Shown piece after piece: positions 27,741 through 36,106 of a stretch of 57,791 nt of DNA. Made by a program: the position numbers and the translations under genes. The notes beneath the pieces are model-generated. The model searched no databases. It saw only the letters and a program-made list of their open reading frames with translations, and was not told the DNA's origin. The DNA lies in contig JBEKSX010000008.1 of NCBI GenBank assembly GCA_049516635.1, positions 1-57,791 of the forward strand. Reading direction: 5' to 3'. Within the stretch, counting starts at the first letter, position 1. The number at the start of each line of letters is the position of its first letter. The DNA comes from JBEKSX01 sp049516635. GTDB lineage: Bacteria > Bacteroidota > Ignavibacteria > Tepidaquicellales > OLB5.

Positions 27741-28361
27741 TATCTGGTATTTACGCCGGAGTTCAATCACTTTACCCAGGATTTGAAATACTTTTCCCGA
27801 GATAGGTTTAAACTTGACATTAGCAGGTTCAAGATATGCACCGGTTTTCCGTTTCCTCAGCGTTTTTACCGTAGCTTCATCGTCAAGTAAAGCTATTATT
27901 ATCTCGCCATCCTCACAATCATCCTGCTTCTTAACAATTACAATATCGTCATCATATATCCCCGCATCCTTCATACTGCTTCCTTTTACCTTAAGTGCAA
28001 AGATATCCCGTAACGATTTCTTTTTCCTTTCATAAGCTATATATCCTTGAATATTATCCTCTGCGAATATTGGTTCTCCCGCAGCAACACTCCCGTAAAG
28101 CGGAATGACCTCTATGTTCGATTTAAACCGTGATATTTCCAAATTCTCATTCTGATTTACTACCTTTATCCCTCTTGCTTTATCCGGTGATTTTTCCAGA
28201 TACCCCTTTCGTATTAATGCAGATATGTGGTCCTGTACTGTACCAACGATGATATTAAATTTTACTGCTATTTCAAGATAGGTGGGAGGAAAACTATTTG
28301 AACTTATGAATTTCTGGATATACTCAAGTATCTTTTTTTGTTTAGGTGGTAAATTACCCAT
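27735..28361 (-). CDS. lexA: LexA-type SOS repressor with autopeptidase
   Basis: A 208-residue LexA homologue. The N-terminal winged HTH (2-65) starts with the family's L-P-P-K-Q-K-K-I-L-E-Y-I segment, which supports this ATG. The S24 peptidase domain has the cleavage dipeptide Ala94-Gly95, Ser129 in GSSM and Lys166 in ATVK. The spacings cleavage-Ser (35) and Ser-Lys (37) equal those of E. coli LexA (84/119/156), so RecA-stimulated self-cleavage is expected. The start codon is part of its own operator-like palindrome (28357-28375), with no Shine-Dalgarno, suggesting autoregulation and perhaps a very short leader. It is convergent with dinB and divergent from the DUF6504-like gene. Confidence 0.93.
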   Translation of the reverse strand: MGNLPPKQKKILEYIQKFISSNSFPPTYLEIAVKFNIIVGTVQDHISALIRKGYLEKSPDKARGIKVVNQNENLEISRFKSNIEVIPLYGSVAAGEPIFAEDNIQGYIAYERKKKSLRDIFALKVKGSSMKDAGIYDDDIVIVKKQDDCEDGEIIIALLDDEATVKTLRKRKTGAYLEPANVKFKPISGKVFQILGKVIELRRKYQIL

Positions 28362-28378
28362 ATATTAATATGGTATAT
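28357..28378 (-). promoter_or_regulatory. LexA operator over the lexA start
   Basis: ACCCATATATTAATATGGT with TAT following differs from the 22-base consensus at the other two sites by one substitution and one deleted G. It overlaps the lexA start codon, so binding should block lexA transcription (autoregulation). Confidence 0.7.
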
Positions 28379-28424
28379 AATGTTTCAAAAATCAAGAGAT
28401 TTGTATAATGCAGAAGATAGGCTA

Positions 28425-28462
28425 TTGCAATATTTTATTATTACCCATATATTTATATGGGT
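28425..28462 (+). promoter_or_regulatory. Promoter and LexA-type operator of the DUF6504-like gene
   Basis: TTGCAA (28425-28430), a 17-base spacer and TATATT (28448-28453), with ACCCATATATTTATATGGGT at 28443-28462. The operator is base-for-base identical to the dinB one and has the same offset to the -10, so both promoters should be co-regulated. Confidence 0.8.
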
Positions 28463-28475
28463 ATTTATCACCACA

Positions 28476-28736
28476 ATGTATACGCAAAACCAGGTATTTG
28501 AACCGGTAGAAGTAATTGCTTATTTCCATGAACTAAAAATAGAAATTGTTAAATTCAAGTGGAACAACAAAGTCTATAAGGTCAACCAGATGATGAATAC
28601 CTGGAAGATACCCGATGGTGACGGATTCTCATCTCATTTCGTGGTTCTATGTAAAGAAAACGAACTCTTGTGTGAACTATCTTTTAACCATACCGATCTG
28701 AAATGGGAATTAGTGCAGTATGATAGTTTGAGTTGA
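28476..28736 (+). CDS. DUF6504-like small protein, DinB-associated
   Basis: An 86-residue protein starting MYTQNQVFEPVEVIAYF. The open frame continues upstream to 28380, but that would run through the promoter and operator, so the ATG at 28476, 13 bases after the operator, is chosen. The pattern FEPVEVIAYF...VKFKWNNKVYKVNQM...WKIP...ELLCEL...LKWELVQYD matches DUF6504, a small beta-rich domain found next to dinB or imuB genes in other phyla, of unknown function. Here it shares the dinB operator, so it should be induced with the polymerase, perhaps as an accessory. Two broken copies of its 3' half lie at 30618 and 44929. Confidence 0.75.
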   Translation: MYTQNQVFEPVEVIAYFHELKIEIVKFKWNNKVYKVNQMMNTWKIPDGDGFSSHFVVLCKENELLCELSFNHTDLKWELVQYDSLS

Positions 28737-28895
28737 TATGATTATGCAATTCATTTAAAGTCATACAATATTCCATCTGCTTAAACAGCGTATTGTTTAT
28801 GTCTGATTATTGCGTTTCCTATAAATTATTAAATTTTTTCTGACTTAATAAGTATTAATTTGATACTTAGCAAGAAATGCTATTACAATGATATT

Positions 28896-30164
28896 TTATT
28901 TCATCAGGACCATTTTTCTGGTCTCAATAAACTCACTGGTAATCAATTTATAATAATACACTCCGCTTGGATAATTAGATGCATCCCAATTTACTTGATA
29001 TGTTCCAGGATTCTGTTTTTCATTTACTAAAATTGTTACTTCTTTACCTAAAGCATCATAAACAGTTAATTGAACGTAACCAGAAATTGGTAATTGGTAA
29101 TTAATTTTTGTTGTTGGGTTGAACGGGTTTGGGTAGTTTTGGCTAAGATTAAATCGTTCAGGAATACTACTACTAATAGGTTTAATGCCTGTTACGTTTC
29201 CACCTGTCGTAGTTTTAAAAATAGTTCCATTATCACCTACAGCCCAGCCTGTCATTTGATTGGAAAAGAAGATTGAACGCAGAATTAACCCCGATCCATT
29301 GAACTGGCTAAACCAATTAATTCCTCCGTTTGTTGTATTCATTATTGTTTCATTATCACCAACTATCCAACCGATGTTTTGATTTACAAAGTATATTGAC
29401 GATAGACAATTACTAGTCATGTTGAATTGACTAAACCAATTTGTTCCTGAATTCGTTGTTTTCATTATTGTATAACAACTAACTACCCATCCCTTATATT
29501 GATTTATGAAATAGGCAGAGACAAAATAAGGATAGTTTACACCAGATTGAATAAACCAATCTGTACCTCCATTGGTTGTTTTTTTGATAATCCCACCATT
29601 ATCGTCTCCGCCAACCACCCACCCCGTGTTTTGATCTGTAAAAGAAACATAATATAAAACCACATGATAGGCCCAATTGGATTGTAAAAACCAACTGGAT
29701 CCACCATTTGTTGTCTTAAATATGATTTCACCTCCATTATAAGTATAACCACCTACAACCCATCCAGTATTTTGATCTAGGAAGTAAACTGAAGTCAGAC
29801 AGTAATTATTAGAAGAAAATTGACTAAACCATTTTATTCCCCCGTTTGTTGTCTTAATTATTAAATCATTAGCTACTGCCCACCCTGTATTTTGATCTAT
29901 GAAATAAACTGAAAAGAAAGCATAATTTGTGGCTCTGTACTGCTTAAACCAATTAGCTCCTCCATTTGTTGTCTTAATAATTACTCTTTCATTAGAAGAG
30001 CCACCCCCTCCAACTATCCAACCAGTATTTTGATTTATGAAATATACAGAATATAGAGTTGCATCAGTGCCGCTAGCCTGCGTAAACCAGCCTGACTGAG
30101 ATTGTAAGTTAGAATACGAAAAGAGGATAATTAGAAATGATATTGCAATGATTATTTTTTTCAT
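28896..30164 (-). CDS. T9SS-exported Ycf48-like propeller protein
   Basis: A 422-residue exported protein: signal peptide 1-22 (NLQSQ), then about seven repeats of 40-45 residues, each with V-Y-F-x-(D/N)-Q-N-T-G-W-x-V-G-G and K-T-T-N-G-G-x-x-W (for example INQNTGWIVGG, IIKTTNGGANW). The T9SS sorting domain starts near 342 (NLSQNYPNPFNPTTKINY) and ends SGVYYYKL...TRKMVLMK. It is intact inside the island, so the donor also used a T9SS. Its function is unknown. Confidence 0.87.
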   Translation of the reverse strand: MKKIIIAISFLIILFSYSNLQSQSGWFTQASGTDATLYSVYFINQNTGWIVGGGGSSNERVIIKTTNGGANWFKQYRATNYAFFSVYFIDQNTGWAVANDLIIKTTNGGIKWFSQFSSNNYCLTSVYFLDQNTGWVVGGYTYNGGEIIFKTTNGGSSWFLQSNWAYHVVLYYVSFTDQNTGWVVGGDDNGGIIKKTTNGGTDWFIQSGVNYPYFVSAYFINQYKGWVVSCYTIMKTTNSGTNWFSQFNMTSNCLSSIYFVNQNIGWIVGDNETIMNTTNGGINWFSQFNGSGLILRSIFFSNQMTGWAVGDNGTIFKTTTGGNVTGIKPISSSIPERFNLSQNYPNPFNPTTKINYQLPISGYVQLTVYDALGKEVTILVNEKQNPGTYQVNWDASNYPSGVYYYKLITSEFIETRKMVLMK

Positions 30165-30538
30165 TGTTGTTAATAAGATTAATTTATTCGTAATATTTAT
30201 TCAATACGAATATACATTCCCTTAATTTGGAAAGCCAAAGACATTTTATTCGATTTGTGTTGAAGTTTGTAAACTCGAATGGGGACATTTAAGTATTGAT
30301 ACTTCATGATTTATTGTGATAAGATTAAAATTTAAATGCTTTTTTATGACTTATATCATATAGGATGAAGACTTAAATAGGGCTTTGTGGCTTTCTGACC
30401 TTGTTTCCCTCCCTTCTTTATAGAATATTTATTTTTCCACATAAATTATAATCAATCTTTAATACTCATTTACTTTTCTGGAATAATATCCCTGTAACTC
30501 AAACCTTCCAATAAATTTACCAAGAAAGGAGTTTTCTA

Positions 30539-30628
30539 ATGTTAACTACAATTAAAGAATTCGTAATAAGAATTCTTAAGTATATTTACAAACTCATACT
30601 TGAGGACATTTTTAATAGGAGATGGTGA
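30539..30628 (+). other. Short frame with strong ribosome binding site
   Basis: AGAAAGGAG lies 7 bases before an ATG that opens 29 codons (MLTTIKEFVIRILKYIYKLI..., amphipathic and basic). It runs into the DUF6504 relic in another frame and stops. It is either a tiny membrane-active peptide or, more likely, the 5' stub of a gene cut by a deletion that brought the relic next to it. Confidence 0.3.
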
Positions 30629-30743
30629 TGGATTCTCAACTCATTTCGTTGTTCTATGTAAAGAAAACGAACTGTTATGCGAACTCTCTTTTAACCACAC
30701 TGACCTGAAGTGGGAATTGGTGCAGTATGATACTGTGAGTTGA
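30618..30743 (+). pseudogene. Truncated DUF6504-like gene, copy 2
   Basis: Forty-one codons matching the last part of the 28476 gene, with the same stop position and similarity continuing a little past it. The 5' half, promoter and operator are missing. There is no start codon in frame at the junction. Confidence 0.8.
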
Positions 30744-30989
30744 TTTGATTAAGCAGAAGTTTATGGTCATTAAATAAGACTTGTACTCATTCAGCAGAGG
30801 ATCGGAGGTTCTAATTTTCCTGCCTTAAATTATTGATGATTTACGTGATAATATTTTGAACGCGCTTGAAATTGTAATAATATAAGTTTTAAAAATACAG
30901 TAAATTTGAATAAGGGATTTATCTAATTGTCTAATTTCGGGAAATTCCTCTTTTAAGCTCTTATTTTATTAACATATAACTGGGTTTAA

Positions 30990-32276
30990 ATGAATGATAT
31001 AAGAAATGAACAACAACAAAAATTTTCTTATAAACTTCTTCGATTTTGGAAAATACTTGGACCTGGACTCGTTACAGGCGCAAGCGATGATGACCCTTCG
31101 GGTATAGCAACCTACTCACAGGCAGGTGCAGCGTACGGACTCTCAACTCTCTGGACTGCACTTATTACATTTCCGCTCATGGCTTCAATTCAGGAAATGT
31201 GTGCTAGAATTGGCTTGGTCACTTCACATGGTTTGGCAGGAACGCTTAAATCTCATTATTCAAAACCTGTTTTATACTTAATGTTGTTGTTCAGTTTTCC
31301 TGCCATTGTAATGAATATTGGCGCTGACATTGCAGGGATGGGAGCAGTAGGTAATTTATTATTCCCTTCAATTCATGCAACTTATTTCTGCATCTTTTTC
31401 ACTTTCATACTTTTAGTATTAATTATTTATTTACCTTATCTGAAAATTGCTGCAACTCTAAAATACCTCTGCATCGCTCTTTTAGTTTATCTAGTTGTTC
31501 CATTTTTATACAAACAAGATTGGGTATCGGTTTTGAAATCCACTTTTATCCCTACAATCAAGTTTGACATAAACTTTATCATCATTCTTGTTGCCATCCT
31601 TGGAACTACGATTTCACCCTATCTTTTCTTCTGGCAGGCAACTATGGAAGTAGAAGATAGAAAGCAAAAGATAAATCATTTAGTTGTGAACAAAAGAGTA
31701 ATTCACGAAATGAATCAAGATGTCGATTTTGGAATGTTATTTTCAAATCTTGTAATGTTCTTTATCATCCTTACCACAGGGACGGTTTTATTTAATGGCG
31801 ATATTCATAAGATTGACACCGTTGAACAAGCAGCTCAGGCTTTGAAGCCATTAGCCGGAAATTCAGCATATTTACTTTTTACTGTTGGTGTAATTGGCAC
31901 CGGACTTTTAGCCATTCCCGTATTGAGTGGTTCTCTTTCTTACATCATTACCGAAACATTTGGTTGGAAAGAAGGATTAAATAAAAAATTTACCAAAGCA
32001 AAAGCATTTTATATTATTATTACCATTTCACTAATCCTGGGGTTATCATTGGATTACATTGGCATTTCGCCCATTAAAGCGCTGATTTATTCGGCTATTC
32101 TTTATGGAATGACTGCACCGGTTTTAATTGCAATCATTCTACACATTTCCAACAACAAAAAAATAATGGGCAAATTTACAAACGGAAAGACTTCTAACAT
32201 TCTTGGATTTACGGCATTAATTCTTATGACCGTTGCTGCTGTGATTTTAGTTTACATGCTACTAACGGGAACATAG
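30990..32276 (+). CDS. Nramp-related divalent metal transporter with non-canonical metal site
   Basis: A 428-residue inner-membrane protein with about 11 hydrophobic helices and the Nramp (SLC11) layout. The opening GPGLVTGASDDDPSGIATYSQAG is the helix-1 region; the canonical DPGN reads DPSG (35-38). In helix 6 the canonical MPH motif is replaced by TTISPY (206-211). The Met that gives Nramps their Mn/Fe preference is therefore absent. A branch with similar changes has been described as Nramp-related Mg2+ transporters (NRMT), so magnesium is a reasonable guess; Mn2+ cannot be excluded. The gene stands alone, with no adjacent metal regulator. Confidence 0.85.
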   Translation: MNDIRNEQQQKFSYKLLRFWKILGPGLVTGASDDDPSGIATYSQAGAAYGLSTLWTALITFPLMASIQEMCARIGLVTSHGLAGTLKSHYSKPVLYLMLLFSFPAIVMNIGADIAGMGAVGNLLFPSIHATYFCIFFTFILLVLIIYLPYLKIAATLKYLCIALLVYLVVPFLYKQDWVSVLKSTFIPTIKFDINFIIILVAILGTTISPYLFFWQATMEVEDRKQKINHLVVNKRVIHEMNQDVDFGMLFSNLVMFFIILTTGTVLFNGDIHKIDTVEQAAQALKPLAGNSAYLLFTVGVIGTGLLAIPVLSGSLSYIITETFGWKEGLNKKFTKAKAFYIIITISLILGLSLDYIGISPIKALIYSAILYGMTAPVLIAIILHISNNKKIMGKFTNGKTSNILGFTALILMTVAAVILVYMLLTGT

Positions 32277-32431
32277 AACTGCACATGACATGGATTTGAA
32301 GCTATCGAGGCTGATGTGGTTATTCGATTTTACGAGTTCTGTATTTTATTTTCGTTTCGTGTGACAGTGACGTATATAAATATAATAAAAATTGAAGAAA
32401 AAACCTTTCTTCTAATATTATTATTCCATTT

Positions 32432-32551
32432 GGGTATAAAGCTACAGTCTTAAGGTCTTCAAATGCTGGAATAAACTGCATAGAAATTGGTTTGCTCTCC
32501 GACAAGAATATATCTTCTGTTGTTTTTCATGATCAAAATACAGGATATTAA
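32432..32551 (+). pseudogene. Fragment of a Ycf48-like propeller gene
   Basis: An open stretch without a start reads GYKATVLRSSNAGIN, then SVVFHDQNTGY and a stop. This is one repeat of the propeller family found intact nearby (compare KTTNGG and VYFxDQNTGW). Signal peptide, other repeats and sorting tail are missing. Confidence 0.6.
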
Positions 32552-32577
32552 AGGGAGATTCATTGCTCCCTTTTTTT
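32551..32577 (+). terminator. Rho-independent terminator
   Basis: AAGGGAG (32551-32557) pairs with CTCCCTT and a run of T to 32577, just after the propeller fragment and before the next T9SS gene. Confidence 0.8.
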
Positions 32578-32610
32578 GCTTATATTTAGTAAATAACAAT
32601 TGGAAGTATT

Positions 32611-33240
32611 ATGAAAACCTCCGTACTTCTCTTCGGTTGCATGTGTTTCCTCACTATTCATAACAGCTATTCACAATCGGGCTGGTTCCAACAAAACAGC
32701 GGGTATCCGGATATTAATTTCCAATCTGCATATTTTGTAAATGCAGCAACCGGCTGGGCTATAGGTGGTAACGGTACGATACTCAGTACATCTAACGGAG
32801 GTGCAAACTGGACAGCACAGACAAGTGGGACTGCTTTTTGGCTCTTTTCCGTAAACTTTCCTAACACGACCAACGGCTGGGCTGTAGGTATCTTTGGAAC
32901 AATACTTAAAACAACTAACGGAGGTATTACGTTCATTAAACCTATCAGTACTGAGCTCCCGGATAAGATTCAGCTTTTTCAAAACTACCCCAACCCATTT
33001 AATCCGGTTACAAAAATAAAATTTGATATTACATCAGACATGAAATATCAAACGGCAAACGTGAAAATAATTATCTACGATGTCCTTGGGAAAGAAGTCT
33101 CTATCCTTGTTAACGAACAGCTAAAACCCGGAACGTATGAAACATCTATCGATGGTTCAAAACTTTCAAGCGGAGTTTATTTTTATAAATTGATAACGAA
33201 AGAATTTAGCGAAACGAGAAGGATGTTGTTAGTTAAATAA
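32611..33240 (+). CDS. Short T9SS-exported Ycf48-like protein
   Basis: A 209-residue version of the propeller family: signal peptide 1-21 (NSYSQ), only two repeats (GWAIGGNGTILSTSNGGANW and GWAVGIFGTILKTTNGG), then the T9SS sorting domain from about 118 (LFQNYPNPFNPVTKIKF) to SGVYFYKL...TRRMLLVK. Two blades cannot close a propeller, so it must oligomerise, or it is a shrunken member produced by repeat deletion. The nearby fragment at 32432 belongs to the same family. Confidence 0.85.
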   Translation: MKTSVLLFGCMCFLTIHNSYSQSGWFQQNSGYPDINFQSAYFVNAATGWAIGGNGTILSTSNGGANWTAQTSGTAFWLFSVNFPNTTNGWAVGIFGTILKTTNGGITFIKPISTELPDKIQLFQNYPNPFNPVTKIKFDITSDMKYQTANVKIIIYDVLGKEVSILVNEQLKPGTYETSIDGSKLSSGVYFYKLITKEFSETRRMLLVK

Positions 33241-33397
33241 TTGTCATCTCTCCTTCCCAAGCTCTGTCATAGATCCCGTATGAACGAAGTGAATCGGGAC
33301 TTGGAAAGGAAGATGTTTAAAGGAATATTTTCAAACTAGTTACCTGCAAAACCAGTTAAAGAGAATTTTAAAACAACAAAATTAAATATAAAACACA

Positions 33398-35365
33398 ATG
33401 GAAAGAAAATTTTTAGTAACAGTTGTTCTCACCTTCGTGCTCTTGATGCTGCATATAAGCGAACTTAATTCCCAATGGATCCAGACCAACGGACCAAACG
33501 GCGGCAGAGTATTTTGTTTAGCCGCAAACGGCACGAATATCTTTGCCGGGACTTGGGCAGGTTTATTTTTTTCCTCAAATAACGGAGCAAACTGGACAGC
33601 GGCCAATAACGGTTTGACTACTACTAATGTTCGTTCTCTTATGTTTTCTGGCACGAATGTCTTCGCCGGTACTCATGGCGGCGGCGTTTTTCTTTCCACT
33701 AATAACGGAACAAGCTGGACGGCGGTCAATAACGGCATAGCGAGTCCTTTTGTTTATTCTTTGGCAGTTTCGGGCACAAATCTTATCGCCGGGACTTTGG
33801 GCAACGGCGGCGGCATCTTTCTTTCTACCAACAACGGCACAAGCTGGACGCTGGTCAATAACGGATTGACCAATATTAGTGTTTATGCTCTTGCTGTCTC
33901 CGGTACAAATATCTTCGCTGCGACTTTGGGCGGAGTTTTTCTATCCACCAATAACGGAACAAGCTGGACGGCAGTTAATTCCGGCTTGATAACTAATTCT
34001 ATTTATAACCTTGCAGTCTTGGGCACGAATATCTTCGCCGGGACTCATGGCGACGGAGTCTATTTATCCACCAACAACGGCTCAAACTGGACGGCAGTTA
34101 ACTCCGGCTTGACCAATGCTGTTGTTTATGCCCTTGCAGTTTCGGGCACAAATCTCTTTGCGGGGTCTTGGGGCAGCGGCGTATTTCTTTCCACCAACAA
34201 CGGCTCAAACTGGACGGAGGTCAGTTCCGGCTTGACTAGCAATAAAATTCAGACTCTTGCAGTCTCGGGTACAAATGTGTTCACCGGGACTGATGGCGAC
34301 GGCGTCTATCTTTCCACCAACAACGGCACAAACTGGACCGGGGTTAATTCCGGCTTAGCAAATACTGATGTTTATGCCCTCGCGGTCTTAGGCACTAATC
34401 TCTTCGCAGGGACTTTTGGAGGCGGAGTTTTTCTTTCAACAAATAATACAAGCTGGACGGCAGTTAATTCGGGTTTGCCGATTACGAATATTGTTGGTTA
34501 TGCTCTTACAGTCTCGGGCACGAATCTCTTCGCAGGAATTGATGGCAGCGGGATCTTTCGTTCCACCAATAACGGTACAAGCTGGGATTCGGTCAATACC
34601 GGATTGACAAACAAATATATCCGAACTCTTGCGGTTTCGGGCGCGAATATCTTCGCAGGGACTTTTGGCGGCGGAGTTTTTCTTTCAACGAATAACGGCA
34701 CAAGCTGGGCTGCAGTCAATTCCGGCTTGACGAATACTATTGTTTATGCCCTTGCAGTTTCGGGCGCGAATATCTTTGCCGGTACTTCCAGCAGCGGTGT
34801 TTTTCTTACCACCAACAACGGTACAAACTGGACGGAGGTCAATAACGGCTTGACGAACACTAATGTTCTTGCTCTTGCTGTCACAGGCGCGAATCTCTTT
34901 GCGGGGACCAGGCTCGGTGTCTTTGTTTCCGCCAATAACGGCACAAGCTGGAGTGAGGTCAGTTCCGGTTTGACCAATACCTATGTTATTTCCCTTGCAG
35001 TTTCAGGCACAAATCTCTTCGCCGGTACCTGGGGCAGCGGCGTCTGGAGACGACCGCTCTCTGAATTGGTTTCTGTGCGGATAATTTCGAGCGATTTGCC
35101 AACAGAGTTTGGCTTGAGGCAGAACTATCCCAATCCGTTTAACCCGGCAACAAAAATAAGATTCACCTTGCCAAAGCGTTCATTTGCAAAACTTGTCATT
35201 TATGATGCACTCGGAAGAGAACTGGAAACAATAGTTAACGAACAATTAAACGCGGGAACTTACGAGGTCGATTGGTCCGGAGATAAGTTTTCGAGCGGCG
35301 TTTATTATTGTAAATTGTCCTCCGCGGATTTTGTTGTAACGAAGAAAATGGTGCTTCTAAAATAA
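33398..35365 (+). CDS. T9SS-exported protein with 12 near-identical 41-residue repeats
   Basis: A 655-residue exported protein. Signal peptide 1-25 (ELNSQ). Twelve full and one partial repeat of about 41 residues follow, with the consensus VYALAVSGTNLFAGT, then GGGVFLSTNNGTSWTAV and NSGLTN; each has an Asp-box-like STNNGxxW. The T9SS sorting domain begins near 570 (LRQNYPNPFNPATKIRF) and ends SGVYYCKL...TKKMVLLK. The repeat block is visibly more GC-rich than its neighbours, and adjacent repeats are close in DNA sequence, which favours unequal crossing over. It may act as a surface adhesin or scaffold; that is inference. Terminator at 35414. Confidence 0.87.
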   Translation: MERKFLVTVVLTFVLLMLHISELNSQWIQTNGPNGGRVFCLAANGTNIFAGTWAGLFFSSNNGANWTAANNGLTTTNVRSLMFSGTNVFAGTHGGGVFLSTNNGTSWTAVNNGIASPFVYSLAVSGTNLIAGTLGNGGGIFLSTNNGTSWTLVNNGLTNISVYALAVSGTNIFAATLGGVFLSTNNGTSWTAVNSGLITNSIYNLAVLGTNIFAGTHGDGVYLSTNNGSNWTAVNSGLTNAVVYALAVSGTNLFAGSWGSGVFLSTNNGSNWTEVSSGLTSNKIQTLAVSGTNVFTGTDGDGVYLSTNNGTNWTGVNSGLANTDVYALAVLGTNLFAGTFGGGVFLSTNNTSWTAVNSGLPITNIVGYALTVSGTNLFAGIDGSGIFRSTNNGTSWDSVNTGLTNKYIRTLAVSGANIFAGTFGGGVFLSTNNGTSWAAVNSGLTNTIVYALAVSGANIFAGTSSSGVFLTTNNGTNWTEVNNGLTNTNVLALAVTGANLFAGTRLGVFVSANNGTSWSEVSSGLTNTYVISLAVSGTNLFAGTWGSGVWRRPLSELVSVRIISSDLPTEFGLRQNYPNPFNPATKIRFTLPKRSFAKLVIYDALGRELETIVNEQLNAGTYEVDWSGDKFSSGVYYCKLSSADFVVTKKMVLLK

Positions 35366-35413
35366 CTTGTGTTCATGATTTGCGTTTTACAGCTGCCAAT
35401 CTGCTAAGATTAC

Positions 35414-35450
35414 AGAAAAGGTAGGAATCTCATTGATTTCTGCCTTTTCT
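35414..35450 (+). terminator. Terminator-like hairpin after the repeat protein
   Basis: AGAAAAGGTAGGAATC pairs with GATTTCTGCCTTTTCT over 16 positions with two G-U pairs and a 5-base loop. Confidence 0.7.
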
Positions 35451-36106
35451 ACTCAACTATTGAGAACCTTGTGTCGAAATGTCAAGACGACCTTCTGCTC
35501 ATGAAGCGTGTGGAAAGTTTCAAATAAAGCTGATTATCTAGTTTTTGGAAAAGATTAGTTACTTTGTAGTGACTTTTCACTGATTGGCTAGTTATATACT
35601 TTTTGCTTTCTTATATCTGCCTCAATTTCCTTTTTCAGGATGATGAAAAACCACAAAAACGAAAAAACGCTTCCAAACCTTCTTCAAATTTTCCATTTTT
35701 AGCCCATTTTTCGATACCATCGCTGACACTTTTGCTGACAGAATTTAGAAGGACTATAATCTTATAAGGTAATAAACTCAGGTTCAGCAGGATCATTATC
35801 CTCAACATAATCTGCATCATCTTTATCTTCAGAAATATAATTCAATTCGAATATCCATCTTTTATTTTGTCATCTATTATCAGCCATAGAGGTTCGTCAT
35901 CTTTGGCAAGCGCTCTTACTAATACATAAACTGTTTGCCTTTTCTCTGTATTTTCCGATTATTCTAAGCTTGCTCGGTTTTTTTTGATACTTCAGTGATA
36001 ACTCAACAAGAGTTCGTCATATCAAAAATGACAGAGGCTATTTCGTTTCTAGGTTATACTTTTATTAGTTTTCATGAAATGAATTATTAAAAAGTGTGTA
36101 GAAAGC
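35451..36106. other. Intergenic region with a decayed gene
   Basis: About 650 bases. A broken minus-strand gene occupies about 35762-35945; nothing else is recognised. The short minus-strand frame at 35635-35820 has no support. Confidence 0.4.
35762..35945 (-). pseudogene. Decayed gene fragment, unknown
   Basis: On the minus strand one frame reads QTVYVLVRALAKDDEPLWL and continues IIDDKIKDGYSN, then stops. In a shifted frame NYISEDKDDADYVEDNDPAE follows to a stop at 35762. The two pieces join if one frameshift near 35848 is allowed. The composition is protein-like but I do not recognise the family. Confidence 0.4.

Larger units (their letters stand above)
30165..30989. other. Long intergenic region with gene relics
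   Basis: About 825 bases. It holds a 29-codon frame with a strong ribosome binding site (30539) fused to a truncated DUF6504-like copy (30618-30743). The rest is AT-rich and unrecognised; its end must hold the transporter promoter. Confidence 0.5.

Noticed and set aside
33382..34977. Minus-strand open frames over the 41-residue repeat protein
   Set aside because: Same cause: repeat-driven shadows with no start signals.
33520..35060. ~123-base periodicity, considered as a CRISPR or tandem satellite
   Set aside because: It encodes 41-residue protein repeats in one open frame.
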